From positions 202,691 to 266,690 of the forward strand of contig NW_003122908.1 of NCBI RefSeq assembly GCF_000003605.2: a stretch of DNA of 64,000 bases, in the 5' to 3' direction. This DNA comes from Saccoglossus kowalevskii. Taxonomy: Eukaryota; Hemichordata; Enteropneusta; Harrimaniidae. The notes beneath the pieces are model-generated. The model saw nothing but the letters and a program-made list of their open reading frames with translations, was not told where the DNA came from and ran no database searches. The position numbers were made by a program, and so were the translations under genes. Shown here one piece after another: positions 25,150 through 36,297 of this stretch; the first letter of the stretch is position 1, and each line of letters begins with the position of its first letter.

Positions 25150-25355
25150 TTACCCACCATATTGCTCCGCGAGTCGTTCCCTTTCTGCTTCCGCCACCGC
25201 CTCCTCCTCCGCCTCCTCCTGCTCCTCTCTTTCTTCTTCCCGGACGAGACTAAGTAGCATCTCGTCTACCATCTTCCGGGCGGTATCAGCGGCCTCGTCT
25301 TCAAGCTCTTTAACAGCCTCTGCAACTACCTCCTCGTACATTTCTTCGTACGCGT
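25150..25355 (-). CDS. Acidic secreted protein, exon 4 (terminal)
   Basis: Acceptor GGTTAATTAG, entered in phase 1, running to TAA. It encodes residues 424-491 of the predicted protein: an opening DAYEEMYEEVVAEAVKELED, a mixed helical part (AADTARKMVDEMLLSLVREE), a Glu/Ala/Arg-rich stretch and the end RERLAEQYGG. It is charged and heptad-like, consistent with a long helix or coiled coil. Its opening resembles that of exon 3 (EEV, AE, KE and D at matching positions), suggesting exon duplication. An internal GAG-GTAGTT could act as a weak phase-0 donor at 25330. Confidence 0.75.
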
Positions 25356-27804
25356 CTAATTAACCAATAAGAAAACATATAGGAAATTAACTGGGAGGGA
25401 AAACGTAGCTGGAACGTATTTTGTAATTTTGTAATATCACACACATACATGCAAGCAAACATAGACAATAGGCTTTAATTTCCCCGTGTCAGATTTGCTC
25501 CGACACGTTTTTCGGTCTTTGCATAGATAATATGCTAATTCGCGTCTACCGTGGCGCGTCTGCGTTTGGAAAGTACACACATTCATACAAATACGCTGTC
25601 TTATTGTTCGGTCAACTGCTGTGCACATTATGTGACGATTATTGTGGAACTTGAATACAGACATTTCTATATATTCTGTAACGTATGTATAAGGGGCAAC
25701 AGGCGCCAACATGCAATGTACAAGTATACCTAACAACGAGGCGCCGGGCACTGATTGGACAAACCCCATTCGACAATCATCCACGCGAATCATTTGGCGT
25801 ATTTAATGATGACTTCTACCTAATCCTATCCAAGTATTTCGACTTTCTGTGATTGAAACAAATGTAAGTGAGCTCTAAGGGATCATCTCGTTAGTTCAAC
25901 TGTCCCGGAGATTTGAGTTTACAGCATCTTTATTCATGGTGCATCTCACCGATGAAGATTTGATATGAGACGTACCAAAACAGGACTACGCGACGAATGT
26001 GTGAAAATGTAAATGAAAAAAAGAAAAAAAATACCAATGTGAAATGATATGTTTTACAGTTTTTGAAAAACAAAAACAAATATTCAATCAATTCAAATTG
26101 ATTCAATCTTTAAAAATAACACACACGTATATATATATAAACAGGAAGCGCGCCAGTCAAATGTTTTGAGACGATCCCTAAACATCCCCTGTAGCACAAC
26201 ACATTAGAGAAATAATTAAGACGAATTATCGAGTACAATGTACGGGTGATGGTTAAATTGGATGACTATGGTGAATCAATCCGACGGCAGAGACAGTTAT
26301 TTTTATCGTTATCATCAGTATAGAGATACTTCAGTAAATATTGCTCGAAAACAATCGGGGGAAGGGGGCGAGCGACCGAACGTAGTTTTCGTTGTCATTT
26401 GAATAACGTTTGCATTTATGGTTGACTTATTGCCAGGATATTCAGACGGTGTAATTGATATCGCTGGCTAAGACAAATATCTGTAGCTTGGAGTCCCTTG
26501 TTATCGTTAATGTATGACAAAGACATGGCGTTTAAACAAGGTAATCGACCCAATGACGCCATAGTTAATGACTTCTTATCAGAGAACGTAAACGCTCCCC
26601 AGTGCATCTCACTGATTAGCCCATGCCTTCTAATGTAAGACGCATTAGAAAGTACCGTGTGCAAGGTTCAAAGCACCGCAGTCTCGGATCGCAGCAGATC
26701 GCGATGAAATCTCGCGTAAACAAACAGTGTATTTTACACGCGTTGTATACGCACGTCTCATGGGCTCCATATCGAACATGACGTGGCGCAACGTCTGCGG
26801 CGTCTCACACTCTACTGAATTAATCGAATATAAACTGAGACATGAACCTAACCCAGTAGTTACGGGTTAAAATATGCGTATCGGAACCTAAATGATTTAT
26901 TTGTTATTTCGACAACCTAAAATCCTCTGTCATACAACAAATTTCGGAACCTGTTTTGGAGCATGCTCAACCCTAAGGTCCGAGTGACCGTGCTCAATCA
27001 AACAAACAATTAAACAAACCTAGTACGAAATGTACCCTGTTCGAGGTTGGCTAGGGTGTAGTATCAACAGATATTCTGACCCGGATGACATTTTCGACAA
27101 TTGTTGCGTTTGATATATGGCATATACCAATTCATACATATCCGATGGCATTTAAAGCAGTGGACGCAATGGCGGCAGAGAATGCAAAAAAGTCGGGGTA
27201 GGGTGGTGGATAATAGTCATAGACAAGTCGCACGGCTCTCGCTCTCAACGAGAACGCCTAAACCGGAAGAGAACGTGACGTATCCTCAGGCTCTGCAGGA
27301 AACCTCGAACATTGGTTTTCACATTATTTATTATGTAAATGTACGACAAGAGCCATAATAAGTATGATGTTTGTGCGATTCGATGCCTGAATAAGACTTT
27401 ATGTTGGGTTTGACAGAAGAATACCTCTATGATTAACGCGAAACTATTTTATGAATCAGCACAAAATATGCATACGTCATTTTAATACGTGACATTTTCG
27501 ATGTGGTGGACCGTTGAAGGCGAGGATGATCTTAGAGGGCGTCATTCAACAATTCGCATTCCATGTAGGCCATCATCTGACAAGTAAATCTAGCACCCTG
27601 TTATTTGTTATTTCAGTTACGTGGCACCAAAACTACCAATGATGTACCTCTTTCTCTCGAACAACGGCGTCAGTACATATATCTATTACATATGCTATAT
27701 ATGTTCGATACTCCGTACTGTAGACCAAATTAGACATTCTCGTTTTTATTTCATCTTAAAAACACTACTAGCATATAATTTCATCATAGTTGCACTCGAC
27801 GTAC
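25356..27804 (-). other. Intron 3 of the acidic-protein gene
   Basis: Intron of about 2.4 kb, phase 1, with a GTACGT donor and a TTAATTAG acceptor. It carries a MITE-2 copy near 26.7 kb. No other coding exon was recognised, though a small phase 1-1 exon could be missed. Confidence 0.65.
26690..26812 (+). mobile_element. MITE-2 copy (diverged ends)
   Basis: Carries AAACAAACAGTGTATTTTAC, ACGCGTTGTATACG, CTCCATATCGAACATGACG and TGGCGCAACG in MITE-2 order. Both outer ends have decayed and the boundaries are approximate. Confidence 0.6.
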
Positions 27805-28410
27805 CTTCTCCCTGTGTACTGTAATCATAATCCGACTCCTCTTCTTCATTATCTTCCTCGACCCGGTAACTTTCATCGTCAAATTCCGAATCCTCCAAAT
27901 AGATTCCGTTGGCAATCTCGTTGCTAACGTCCTCGTCCGAATCGTATTTAATCAATTCCTGTTTGACATTGTCCAAATATGGTCCGTATAAATATTGTAA
28001 TGCCTTCCACGTGACGTCATTTTCATCACCAACGTTATCATCATCATAATCATCGCCTTCTTCTTCCATGTCATTCAGAACCTCAACCTCGTTGATTTGA
28101 TCTACATTTCTGTCCTCGTTCGCGGAATCTTCCCAGGCACCGAATGCGTATTCCTCGTCACGTTTATCTGGCACCTTCTCTTCTTCAGACTGGCTCGCTT
28201 CCCAGAATTCTTGCAAATAGTCTTCATCAGTCTCGCTTTCGCTTCCTTCTTCCTGACCAAACGCTTCGTCGATGTCGTTAAATCCAATTTCTCCGTTCTT
28301 GAGCTCTTCTACAACTTGCGCCGTGACCTCATCTGTCAAATCTGTAATAGCATCTTCGGCGATTTTACCAATTTCTTTGCCTATTTCTGCTCTTACCTCC
28401 TCCATTATTT
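27805..28410 (-). CDS. Acidic secreted protein, exon 3 (largest)
   Basis: Acceptor TATAATTTGACAG, donor GTACGT, phase 1 on both sides, 606 bases. It encodes residues 222-423. It opens with a helical stretch (EIMEEVRAEIGKEIGKIAED), followed by a disordered, extremely acidic region with runs such as EEGDDYDDD and EEDNEEEESDYDYS, and tyrosines and tryptophans spaced between acidic clusters. There is no cysteine. One dibasic site, VPDKRDEEYAF, could be cut by a proprotein convertase if the protein enters the regulated secretory route; that is inference. Within the first 14 bases lies GAG-GTAAGA, itself a good donor in phase 0. Confidence 0.88.
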
Positions 28411-28449
28411 CTGTCAAATTATAAAAAATTGTTAATCATCAATTGATAA

Positions 28450-28583
28450 TTAAAGGACGGCAGTCGTCGTGCCGCGTCCTGTTCGATATGGGACTCATAG
28501 CGACGTATACAACGCGTGTAAAAATACATTGTTTATTTACATGAAATTCAAACACGCGCTGCGCGACGACCACCGCGCTTTAC
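28450..28583 (-). mobile_element. MITE-2 copy (best preserved)
   Basis: Begins TTAAAGGACGGCAGTCGTCG and ends GCGACGACCACCGCGCTTTA. The inverted ends contain GTCGTCG and agree over about 20 bp. The core has GACTCATAGCGACG and ACAACGCGTGTAAAAATACA. It lies 40 bp upstream (in gene direction) of exon 3, so it overlaps the likely branch-point zone flank of that intron. Confidence 0.8.
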
Positions 28584-29177
28584 ATAGCGAATACATGAAT
28601 GCAAATCCAGTGCTATATTGGTGCTTGTAACCAGTAGCTTGACGTACGGTGATTTATATTTCTAAATTGTTCAGGAATAGTGGCAAATTCGGAATATATG
28701 CGAATGTCAAACACGGGTCTATAACAGATGCGGTGGTTTGTCAAATATAGTGCATGTTATTATATTGCTCTGTAGTGATGGATTTCATTGGTTCTGGCGT
28801 CTTCATCAAAATTGCACTGGTAGCTAAAGTCACGGCGAAGATCTGGCATTATACATGTCAACGTCTGTTTCTGAATTATATCAACGTTTGTTTCTTAGCG
28901 TGACGATGGCTAGTTTTGAACAGTACATCACTTTTTGTGTTACATATATGTGTGTGTATGTATGGTGATGTACATTACATGGAGATCAGTTCAATATTAG
29001 AAACAGGCGTGTTTTCTCTGTAACATTAAGTGTCGTGTGCACCAAGACAACAAAGCGATCGGCCGTGTTAGTGTCACAGCGAAAAGAGTCAGCGAGATTT
29101 AAATTTTCCGATCCCGATGTAGAATTTCGACTGGTGAACATGGTGGCATATTAATCTGAAAAAGAGCAAGCGCAGTT

Positions 29178-29222
29178 GATTAAACCATAGACAGTATCCT
29201 ACTATACTGTCTATGATTAAAC
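29178..29222. repeat. 30-bp perfect hairpin flanked by 8-bp direct repeats
   Basis: CATAGACAGTAT and ATACTGTCTATG are perfectly complementary 12-base arms around CCTACT (29186-29215). GATTAAAC occurs directly at each side (29178-29185 and 29215-29222, the last G of the arm shared). The form is that of a tiny foldback insertion with a target duplication. Confidence 0.7.
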
Positions 29223-32100
29223 AATGCCAATGAACCCGGGTAGCGATTTCTAAAAGAACGATGACATCGACAATGGTTAGTGAATTTATGGATGGATATT
29301 TCTGTTGAAATTAAACTACAAGTCACGTAGCAAGAAAGACCCACGGGGATCAACTCGACAATAACTCTATCGTTATTGGCTTGCGATGGAAACAACAACA
29401 TCCATATATTTTTTTTATAGCTATTAATTGTGTATATAATCCATCATGCTCTTGTCTAATGCGTAACAGCGGGGTTGACTGGAGGGGGTCTCTCTAGATT
29501 TCCATCAAATTATATCTTGGTGGATCTAGATGTGTATTAAGAATTATGACTGTCAAGAAGTAATAAATGGTCACAAGTTGAAATAAATTATCCGTTTTCC
29601 AACAATTCCCGCACACAACGTGAATTAGTAATAGGGCAGTCATTTGTTGCGCACGGCGAGTGTTTCCACTCAGGCTGCATCAGGGTGATTTGTAACGATT
29701 CACACATTCTCAGTGGCTGACGAACTTGTAATTCTAAATGTCACATGTCCATTTCTTTCTACAAAATGAAATTTATCATCATCATCATCACCGTCAATTG
29801 CATGCTATGTTTTATTTACCTGGTTTATGATTTCAGGGAAAGGACAACTGAAACAAAGGGTTAATTGTCACTGTTGACGGGTAAAGGTGGACCATGGACG
29901 AAGGTACGGGTGGACTTAACAACGAACAAGTTTTTTTTTCTAAATATACATTAATATTTACTGTTTGATTTTCACGATAACGATGGGGCACACATGGGAT
30001 AGTAAATCATGAGTTTTTTTCCCGTCACTAATTGCCTCGAGCAAATATCTTTTAAACGTCACATCTGAGCATTGATGCCGTGTGAATAAATACATCCATG
30101 CATCACTCATTTATAAACGATTTTTTTTACATGCTAATGACTTTGAAATACATTTTTTAAAGAAATTGATATTCATAAATGAAGAAGAATTTTACGCCAG
30201 CGCTCATGAAAGGTGTTTTTTGTAACGTTTTATGAATAAAATATGAACGAAGTGGCTACTTAACGTGGAGTAAGTAAATGCACTGGCAGGAGAAACAAAA
30301 TTGAGTCAGAAAAACAGGAAAATTCGTTTTTCAATCCACAGGAGTGTTTTTTTCCTAATACGATAGTAATTAATTGAGAGGAAGCCATAGAACATAAAGG
30401 TACCTGTCCAAAAAATCAGTTGATTTGTAACCTACTTGTTTGACATACCCCCCCCCCCCAAATTTTATGGTGGAGTATTAAACGGTTAACTGTACGGCAC
30501 CACCAATACCGAAAGCAACCTTGCGAAATAGAAGAGGATTCCAGGAACGATAAAAAAAATATCAACGTAGTTGATCTTTCATTCAAACCATCAAACCGTC
30601 AACGAACCACTAAGTATATACCTGCGCTGTTTCATTTTAATGACGACTTGGAGATTGATTGACCTGTCGTATACGTATATCATGATACACAAAGCACGTG
30701 ACTTGGGTATCAAATCGAGGCATAAATAAATATATACACTAGTACATGGAAAGCGAGTACTAGATCGCTGTTTTATAAGCATGGGCGTTACAATTCACAT
30801 TGTATACACATTTCTGACACGATAAATCATATCCCATACGCCCTTAATTGTTCCGCTCCAAAATGGCGATGCTTTTCAAAATAATCATTCTTGTCCTCAA
30901 ATGAGATATGCCGATGTAAAAACGATAATATAATGCAATAGTAATTTTCTTTCTGCCACTGGTCGTATTTTTTTGCATAATTTCTTTTACAGTGCACCGC
31001 TTTAGAAAAAGATAAATATTACAACTGGATGGGGTGATTTTGTATATGCCCTAGGACGTTCGTTGTCAGCAACGGAGTTCTGACTCGACGATGAAACGGT
31101 TACCATGCCTTGGAAGTATGAAAAGTATGAATTCAAAGGTGGAATGTTGAAAAGCGGGGTAGAGATTTCAATTTCGCTTATTGATCAAGAACAGTCTTCA
31201 AATCTGAAATCAAACCCCGGTTTACGTATGTCACGGGTTCTAGCGCCGTTGAATCGTTCAATTCATTAATTTATTCACGGCGACATGTCCTCGAGACGAA
31301 GTCATTACTTGAGCATAGCTGCAAACGATTATCGATGATATCAATTTCAATTTAATTCATCATCATCTTCTTGGTTGTATTGTAAATACAATGCAGATCG
31401 GAGGTGTGTTAAAACAATCAGACGAATGTTTATTGCTGGCATCGGATATTGAAATGTTGGGTTTTACTTGAGAGACAGGAAATGTCACTATCGGCAACGA
31501 GATTTACAGAAACGTAAATTTATATGTTTCCTCTACTGGCAACTTTACTCTCGGCTAGGACTGACACCTGCAATTTTTTTTATAAAGAGCCATATTTGTG
31601 TTTATTTATTTGGAATATAATTGTTGTTTTTAAAATCACTTCTGACCTAAATGTATTACAGAATGACACCGACAGACTTTTTTAAAAATTATTTTCTAAT
31701 ATTATTTCATACTATTTTGTAGTTAGTGTTATTTTATACTACAATTTTTGAGCAAGTATTTCAAATGCTGCAGTAGTTTTTGTCTTTCAATTAAAATTAT
31801 CCTTATTAAATTTGTTTATTAATAGTTCCCTGGTGAATGGTACCGTTCCTGCGGTTTTATTCTATTGCAAAATTGTGTCAAGAACGGTTCGTCGCCTGCA
31901 CTCGACGAATCGTATGCACAATTTAATCAAGATTTGCCCTATTATTACAGAATACTGAGTATAAACCAGTAACAAGAAGCGGTGCACTGTATTCTACAGG
32001 CTATAGTAGTTATACCACAGCATAAACATGGTCAATAGTTCGGATAAATACTGAACGCATTGGTATACACATGCGAAATAGAAAAAAAAACACACACACA

Positions 32101-32582
32101 TACTTGTATTGCTATATGTTCCGAGGACTTCATTGGATTAACTTTTAATATAGTTGAATTAACTTTTAATATAGTTGCGATATGAACTCGATTAAAACGC
32201 GTTCCTATATAGGGTTGCGTTTTAATTGGAGTTTAATTAAACTCAATTACAATGCAATACAATGGAGAATTGCATTTTAATTAATTAAGTATAATTAAAA
32301 AAGAGTTGAATATCCCATGACTGAACATAGAAATGTTTGCGAAGCTTAGGTTTAGTATCGGGGTAAGGTATGGTACAATTATATTAATATTAATATAACG
32401 TGAACCATACTTTCCCCCGATACTAAACCTAAGCTACGCAAAACGTATTAATAATCGAATTAACTATTAATATAAATTATGTTTTCCGAGGACTATGAAA
32501 AAGGTCCTCGGAAGGTGTGTATGTCCTTGGAAGTAGCTATATATCTGTATTTTTGTCCTCGCAACATATAGCAATCCAAGTA
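32101..32582. mobile_element. 482-bp inverted-repeat element with a nested hairpin
   Basis: The outer ends are inverted repeats: left TACTTGTATTGCTATATGTT then CCGAGGAC, right end reverse complemented TACTTGGATTGCTATATGTT then GCGAGGAC (26 of 28 match). Inside, 32339-32376 and 32401-32439 form a second inverted pair with arms of about 38 bp (GCTTAGGTTTAGTATCGGGG at the core) around an AT loop. Further TTCCGAGGACT-type copies lie inside. No coding capacity. A diverged relative is at 54990-55245. Confidence 0.8.
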
Positions 32583-32666
32583 CACACAGACTCTGATGAC
32601 ATCAGGAAGGCTGGATAATACAATCACTAGACACTAAAGGTATACATAGCCATGTATTCATATTAC

Positions 32667-32670
<4 letters not shown>

Positions 32671-32705
<35 letters not shown>
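32671..32705. repeat. (AT)n microsatellite
   Basis: About 17 uninterrupted AT units, 90 bp outside the inverted-repeat element. Confidence 0.95.
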
Positions 32706-32707
<2 letters not shown>

Positions 32708-34949
32708 AATACTTTTTTTGGTGGTCCATAGTGCTTAGTGCATGGCTGAGATGTTGGAATATGCATCATGATGACATCATATGGATGGACACGGATATAG
32801 TAAATGCGTTAATGTTATCATGTGTCACTTTATCCCGGGGGTGATGACACGTTTTAGAAAACCAATTACGATTTAATGAGTCACCATTAATTGACAACTA
32901 GAACGGATACATTAATAACGATTTTACTGTAGACAACGTTGTTGGAGAAAAAATAAGATGTATGCATTATCATGGCGCCCTGCGTTGGCTAGTTCAGTAA
33001 GTAAGGGTATGTTTGAGTGGATTGTAGGAGGTTAAAAAGCAGAATATCTGCAATGTATATATATATTAGTGGACTGTTCAAATATCGATGGGAAAACGGC
33101 ACACGTAAGTGTCAGTCAGTCCAAGATCTGCAATTGAATTTATGCGATGGTTATTGCATGCTGACATTCTCGTTTCTCATTCTGAGTGCGTTCCCCGCCC
33201 ACGCAGGAGGTGATCGAGTAACCGCAAAAAGAGCATTACTACTTTGCAGATTCGGCATATTGAATGACAGTGTGCATATTACACAAGTGACAAGGAGATA
33301 CAATGTTAACTCTGTTAGTTCTTGGCGCATACAATGAAGTGATATCCCTTATTCATTGTATTATCAGTTGTGCGTATAAATCGACCATGCATCTGGGAGC
33401 AGCTGCCAAGATATGCAGTCGTTACCATAGAAACAAAAGTTTAGGGTATCGAACATATTAATTTATTTAATTTCACAATAATATCGAGTATTTCAAATAT
33501 AGCAAATCGATTTTCTCTCACAGTATACATCGTACGTTTAGGGCTTTGCTTTGCCTACGACTATATTAATATTTATATTCGATGTCAAAAAAACAGAAAT
33601 GAACCTACGCGATGATGACCATTTTGTATCATTCATGCATTCGCATGCATGTATTTCGGAACTATTAAAATTAAAATACGTGGACGAATAAAGTCAAAAG
33701 CTTTGATTTGAGGACTGAAGATTCTTAACTACTTCTGTTGTGCTATTACAACGACATTTTATGTAATTCGTGTCTGATATCATCAGTCAAGCACTTCACA
33801 CGCCGAAGTAGGATATGATCACGTTGTACCCACTCAACAGAATTCTAGATAGTTTTCTATATTTTTGGAACTAAGATAAATTCATTTCACGACCGCCCTC
33901 TTCAATGTATGTGGACATTGAGGCAAAATGTAAATGGTGTAAATCCCCGCGTTAACTGGTAATCTTATTATAAAATCAGTAGTTCGGAAATCTATACTTC
34001 GACGTGGCCGGAAATTCATACTCCGGAAATTACGGAACTTTTTAAAAAAAATAATAACACAAATCACTGCTATCTCGGTATCAATAATATCAAACTCAGA
34101 GTTTTTGATGAGGTGAGTATTTTCTTTCGTTTTTTTTTTCTATAGACATTTTGTGTTCTCGTATGTTATAATCGGCGGTTGCCATACACATCACATGGTT
34201 AAATCACGATGACAGACTTGAGGCGCCCTGTTACGTGATACCTGATTCTTTCGAGTAATCTTTTACACACAGGATGTAGTGTAGTCATAGTTACGTTAAC
34301 AGCATTTTAATTTCTTTACGCCGATGGATTTAACATTTTGTGTAAGTTCACATCGTATTGTTCCTTTTTCGAGTAAGGTATTCAACCTTACTAAAAAAAA
34401 GATACGATTTATACTTTTTGAAGAACCAGAATTGTTTCGTTTTACTTATTTTTTTATTTAGTTTTTATGTGAAAAATGAGAGTTAACGATCTTTTTTTCA
34501 AGTTAAATAATTACACCTATTTGTATTTAAACAATCCCTACTTTTGTGAGCTTTTAGATAATTTAGAAATACAAATTCCCTTAACTGAGCTACTTGATAT
34601 TAACAAATACACTCTCGCCATTCACCACCGAATATCGATTACAGAAACCAAAGCTGATTTTTGCGGTCGGGCCATCGGATTATATTTCAGGACACGAAAG
34701 CGATTTAGGACAATTATTCCAAATAATGCATTTCAGTATTCAAGTTCAAAACACGAGACTGCAGGGGAAGTCTTAGTGAAAATAGCTTTTCGTGAATAAT
34801 TTTCTGCTCATTTATTTCAGAGCCCAGGGATTATTATCTTAATAAAGGTATACTAAAGACCGAAAGTCAATTTAATTAGACTTAATATCTTAATATTTTA
34901 TTTTAATTCAATTTAATTCTTTACCATTTCAATTCAACTCTATAATTAC

Positions 34950-35204
34950 CTTCTGTCAACTGTTCCAGCATAGCCTCCTCTTCACTAGTTGGTTCGTCGT
35001 TGACTTCGTCTACGATCGATTCTTCGAATTCTTGCTCGGACGATTCTGGCTCGAGTTCGAAGTCATCGATCTCGTCGACACTGTCTTGCGGTTCAAAATC
35101 TCCCAGCATTCCTTCATCCATAGCAACCTGCATCATCTTTTCCAGCGTTTCCTTATCGATGTCAAATACACTGGCCGGTGGCTCCTCGTCAAATTCCTCA
35201 ACAC
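34950..35204 (-). CDS. Acidic secreted protein, exon 2
   Basis: Acceptor TTGTTACTTGTAG, donor GTAATT, phase 1 on both sides, 255 bases. It encodes residues 137-221: VEEFDEEPPASVFDIDKETL, then EKMMQVAMDEGMLGDFEPQD, then a nearly pure acidic tail rich in Ser and Glu (ESSEQEFEESIVDEVNDEPT) to MLEQLTE. The joined frame with exon 1 (split Ser codon) and exon 3 (split Glu codon) is open. The opposite strand also has open frames here, rich in Ser, which are antisense shadows of Glu/Asp codons. Confidence 0.85.
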
Positions 35205-35303
35205 CTACAAGTAACAAATTGCGGAGACGTCGATGAATTCGGACAATATGAGGGAGTAGTTTACACAAATGGTGTATTCAAACATACATGGTATTAAAAA
35301 CCG

Positions 35304-35468
35304 TTAAAGCGGGTGGGTCGTCACCTGCGCCCGAGCGGGAATGGAGTCACAAGCGACGATAACAACACACAATAAAAACGCAAAGGCTCATGGGTAGACG
35401 CTTGTTTGTAAACAATGACACGCTATGGTCACCTGACGCATGCGTAGGTGACGATTCCCCCGCTTTAA
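35304..35468 (-). mobile_element. MITE-1 copy C
   Basis: TTAAAGCGGGTGGGTCGTCA at the left and GATTCCCCCGCTTTAA at the right, with TTAA at both edges. Inverted relative to copies A, B and D. It ends 100 bp before the exon 2 acceptor in the gene direction. Confidence 0.9.
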
Positions 35469-36262
35469 AGTGCGATTCATTTTCATACATGGCGGCTGTC
35501 ATGTCTGATCATCACCGTGTTAGCCAGTCACGTTTTATTCCCCTGCGATCACGAAAGCACATGAGAACAATTCCATAAAAATTGCAAGATCGCTCGAAAC
35601 ACTTTCCGACTAATCTGATTACACACATCAAAGATTAGGATATGTATTTATTTGTGGATTTATTATTATTATTTATTCGTTTTAGTCATGAATAGCATCA
35701 GAAAAATTTTATGTGTTTCATGACACAAACTATCTGGAGATTTTACGTCCCGTGAATACGTAGTTCCATCTATCTCTGCCCCTAGAGATCAGAAACTCAT
35801 TGACATAATCATGAGTGCCATTATCTATAACTTCGTTTGAGGATACCCCGGGGAGAAACCACGTTGCCGGAGCAACCGGGATCATTATTGATGAAGATCC
35901 CATGACAAAATGTATCACCATCGGGCGCTGTTATTTTTCTTGTCTCATTAAAAGTGAAACAGCGAGGTTGAAGTGGTTATTTAAAGATGCTATGGCTTGT
36001 AAAAAATGGCGTTGCCTCAAAATATGCTTACACACTGCTGTTCCATCTCCCTGCTGTTCAATATAAATTTGACTTCTTGTTATGATTTATTTACAATTAT
36101 TTAACTTATTTTTTAAAAAAAACATAAATATCATTAGCCATTTCAACTGAGCCGTTAGATTTGCATACTTTATTGTTCGTTTCTCTTCATTCTTCATTAA
36201 ACATTTCGTCTCAACTTGCCCGTATTGGGTAGCTAATGGAACTGACCTTATAGTTAATATCC

Positions 36263-36265
<3 letters not shown>

Positions 36266-36293
<28 letters not shown>
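36266..36293. repeat. (AT)n microsatellite
   Basis: About 14 AT units within intron 1 of the acidic-protein gene. Confidence 0.95.

Positions 36294-36297
<4 letters not shown>

Larger units (their letters stand above)
28411..34949 (-). other. Intron 2 of the acidic-protein gene
   Basis: Intron of about 6.5 kb. It holds MITE-2 at 28450, a mini-hairpin at 29178, the 482-bp element at 32101, a TA microsatellite at 32671, and homopolymer runs (a C-run near 30450). No other exon was recognised. Confidence 0.65.

Noticed and set aside
28097-28435. Plus-strand frame of 112 codons and other frames overlapping exon 3
   Set aside because: Shadows of exon 3, which has splice sites in phase with its neighbours.
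29775-29790. CATCATCATCA run considered as part of a repeat array or CRISPR-like structure
   Set aside because: It is only a short trinucleotide microsatellite. There are no spaced direct repeats anywhere in the window that would suggest a CRISPR array, and the DNA is eukaryotic.
35000-35236. Plus-strand Ser-rich frame of 78 codons
   Set aside because: Antisense of the Glu/Asp-rich exon 2; GAN and GAR codons read as TCN on the other strand.
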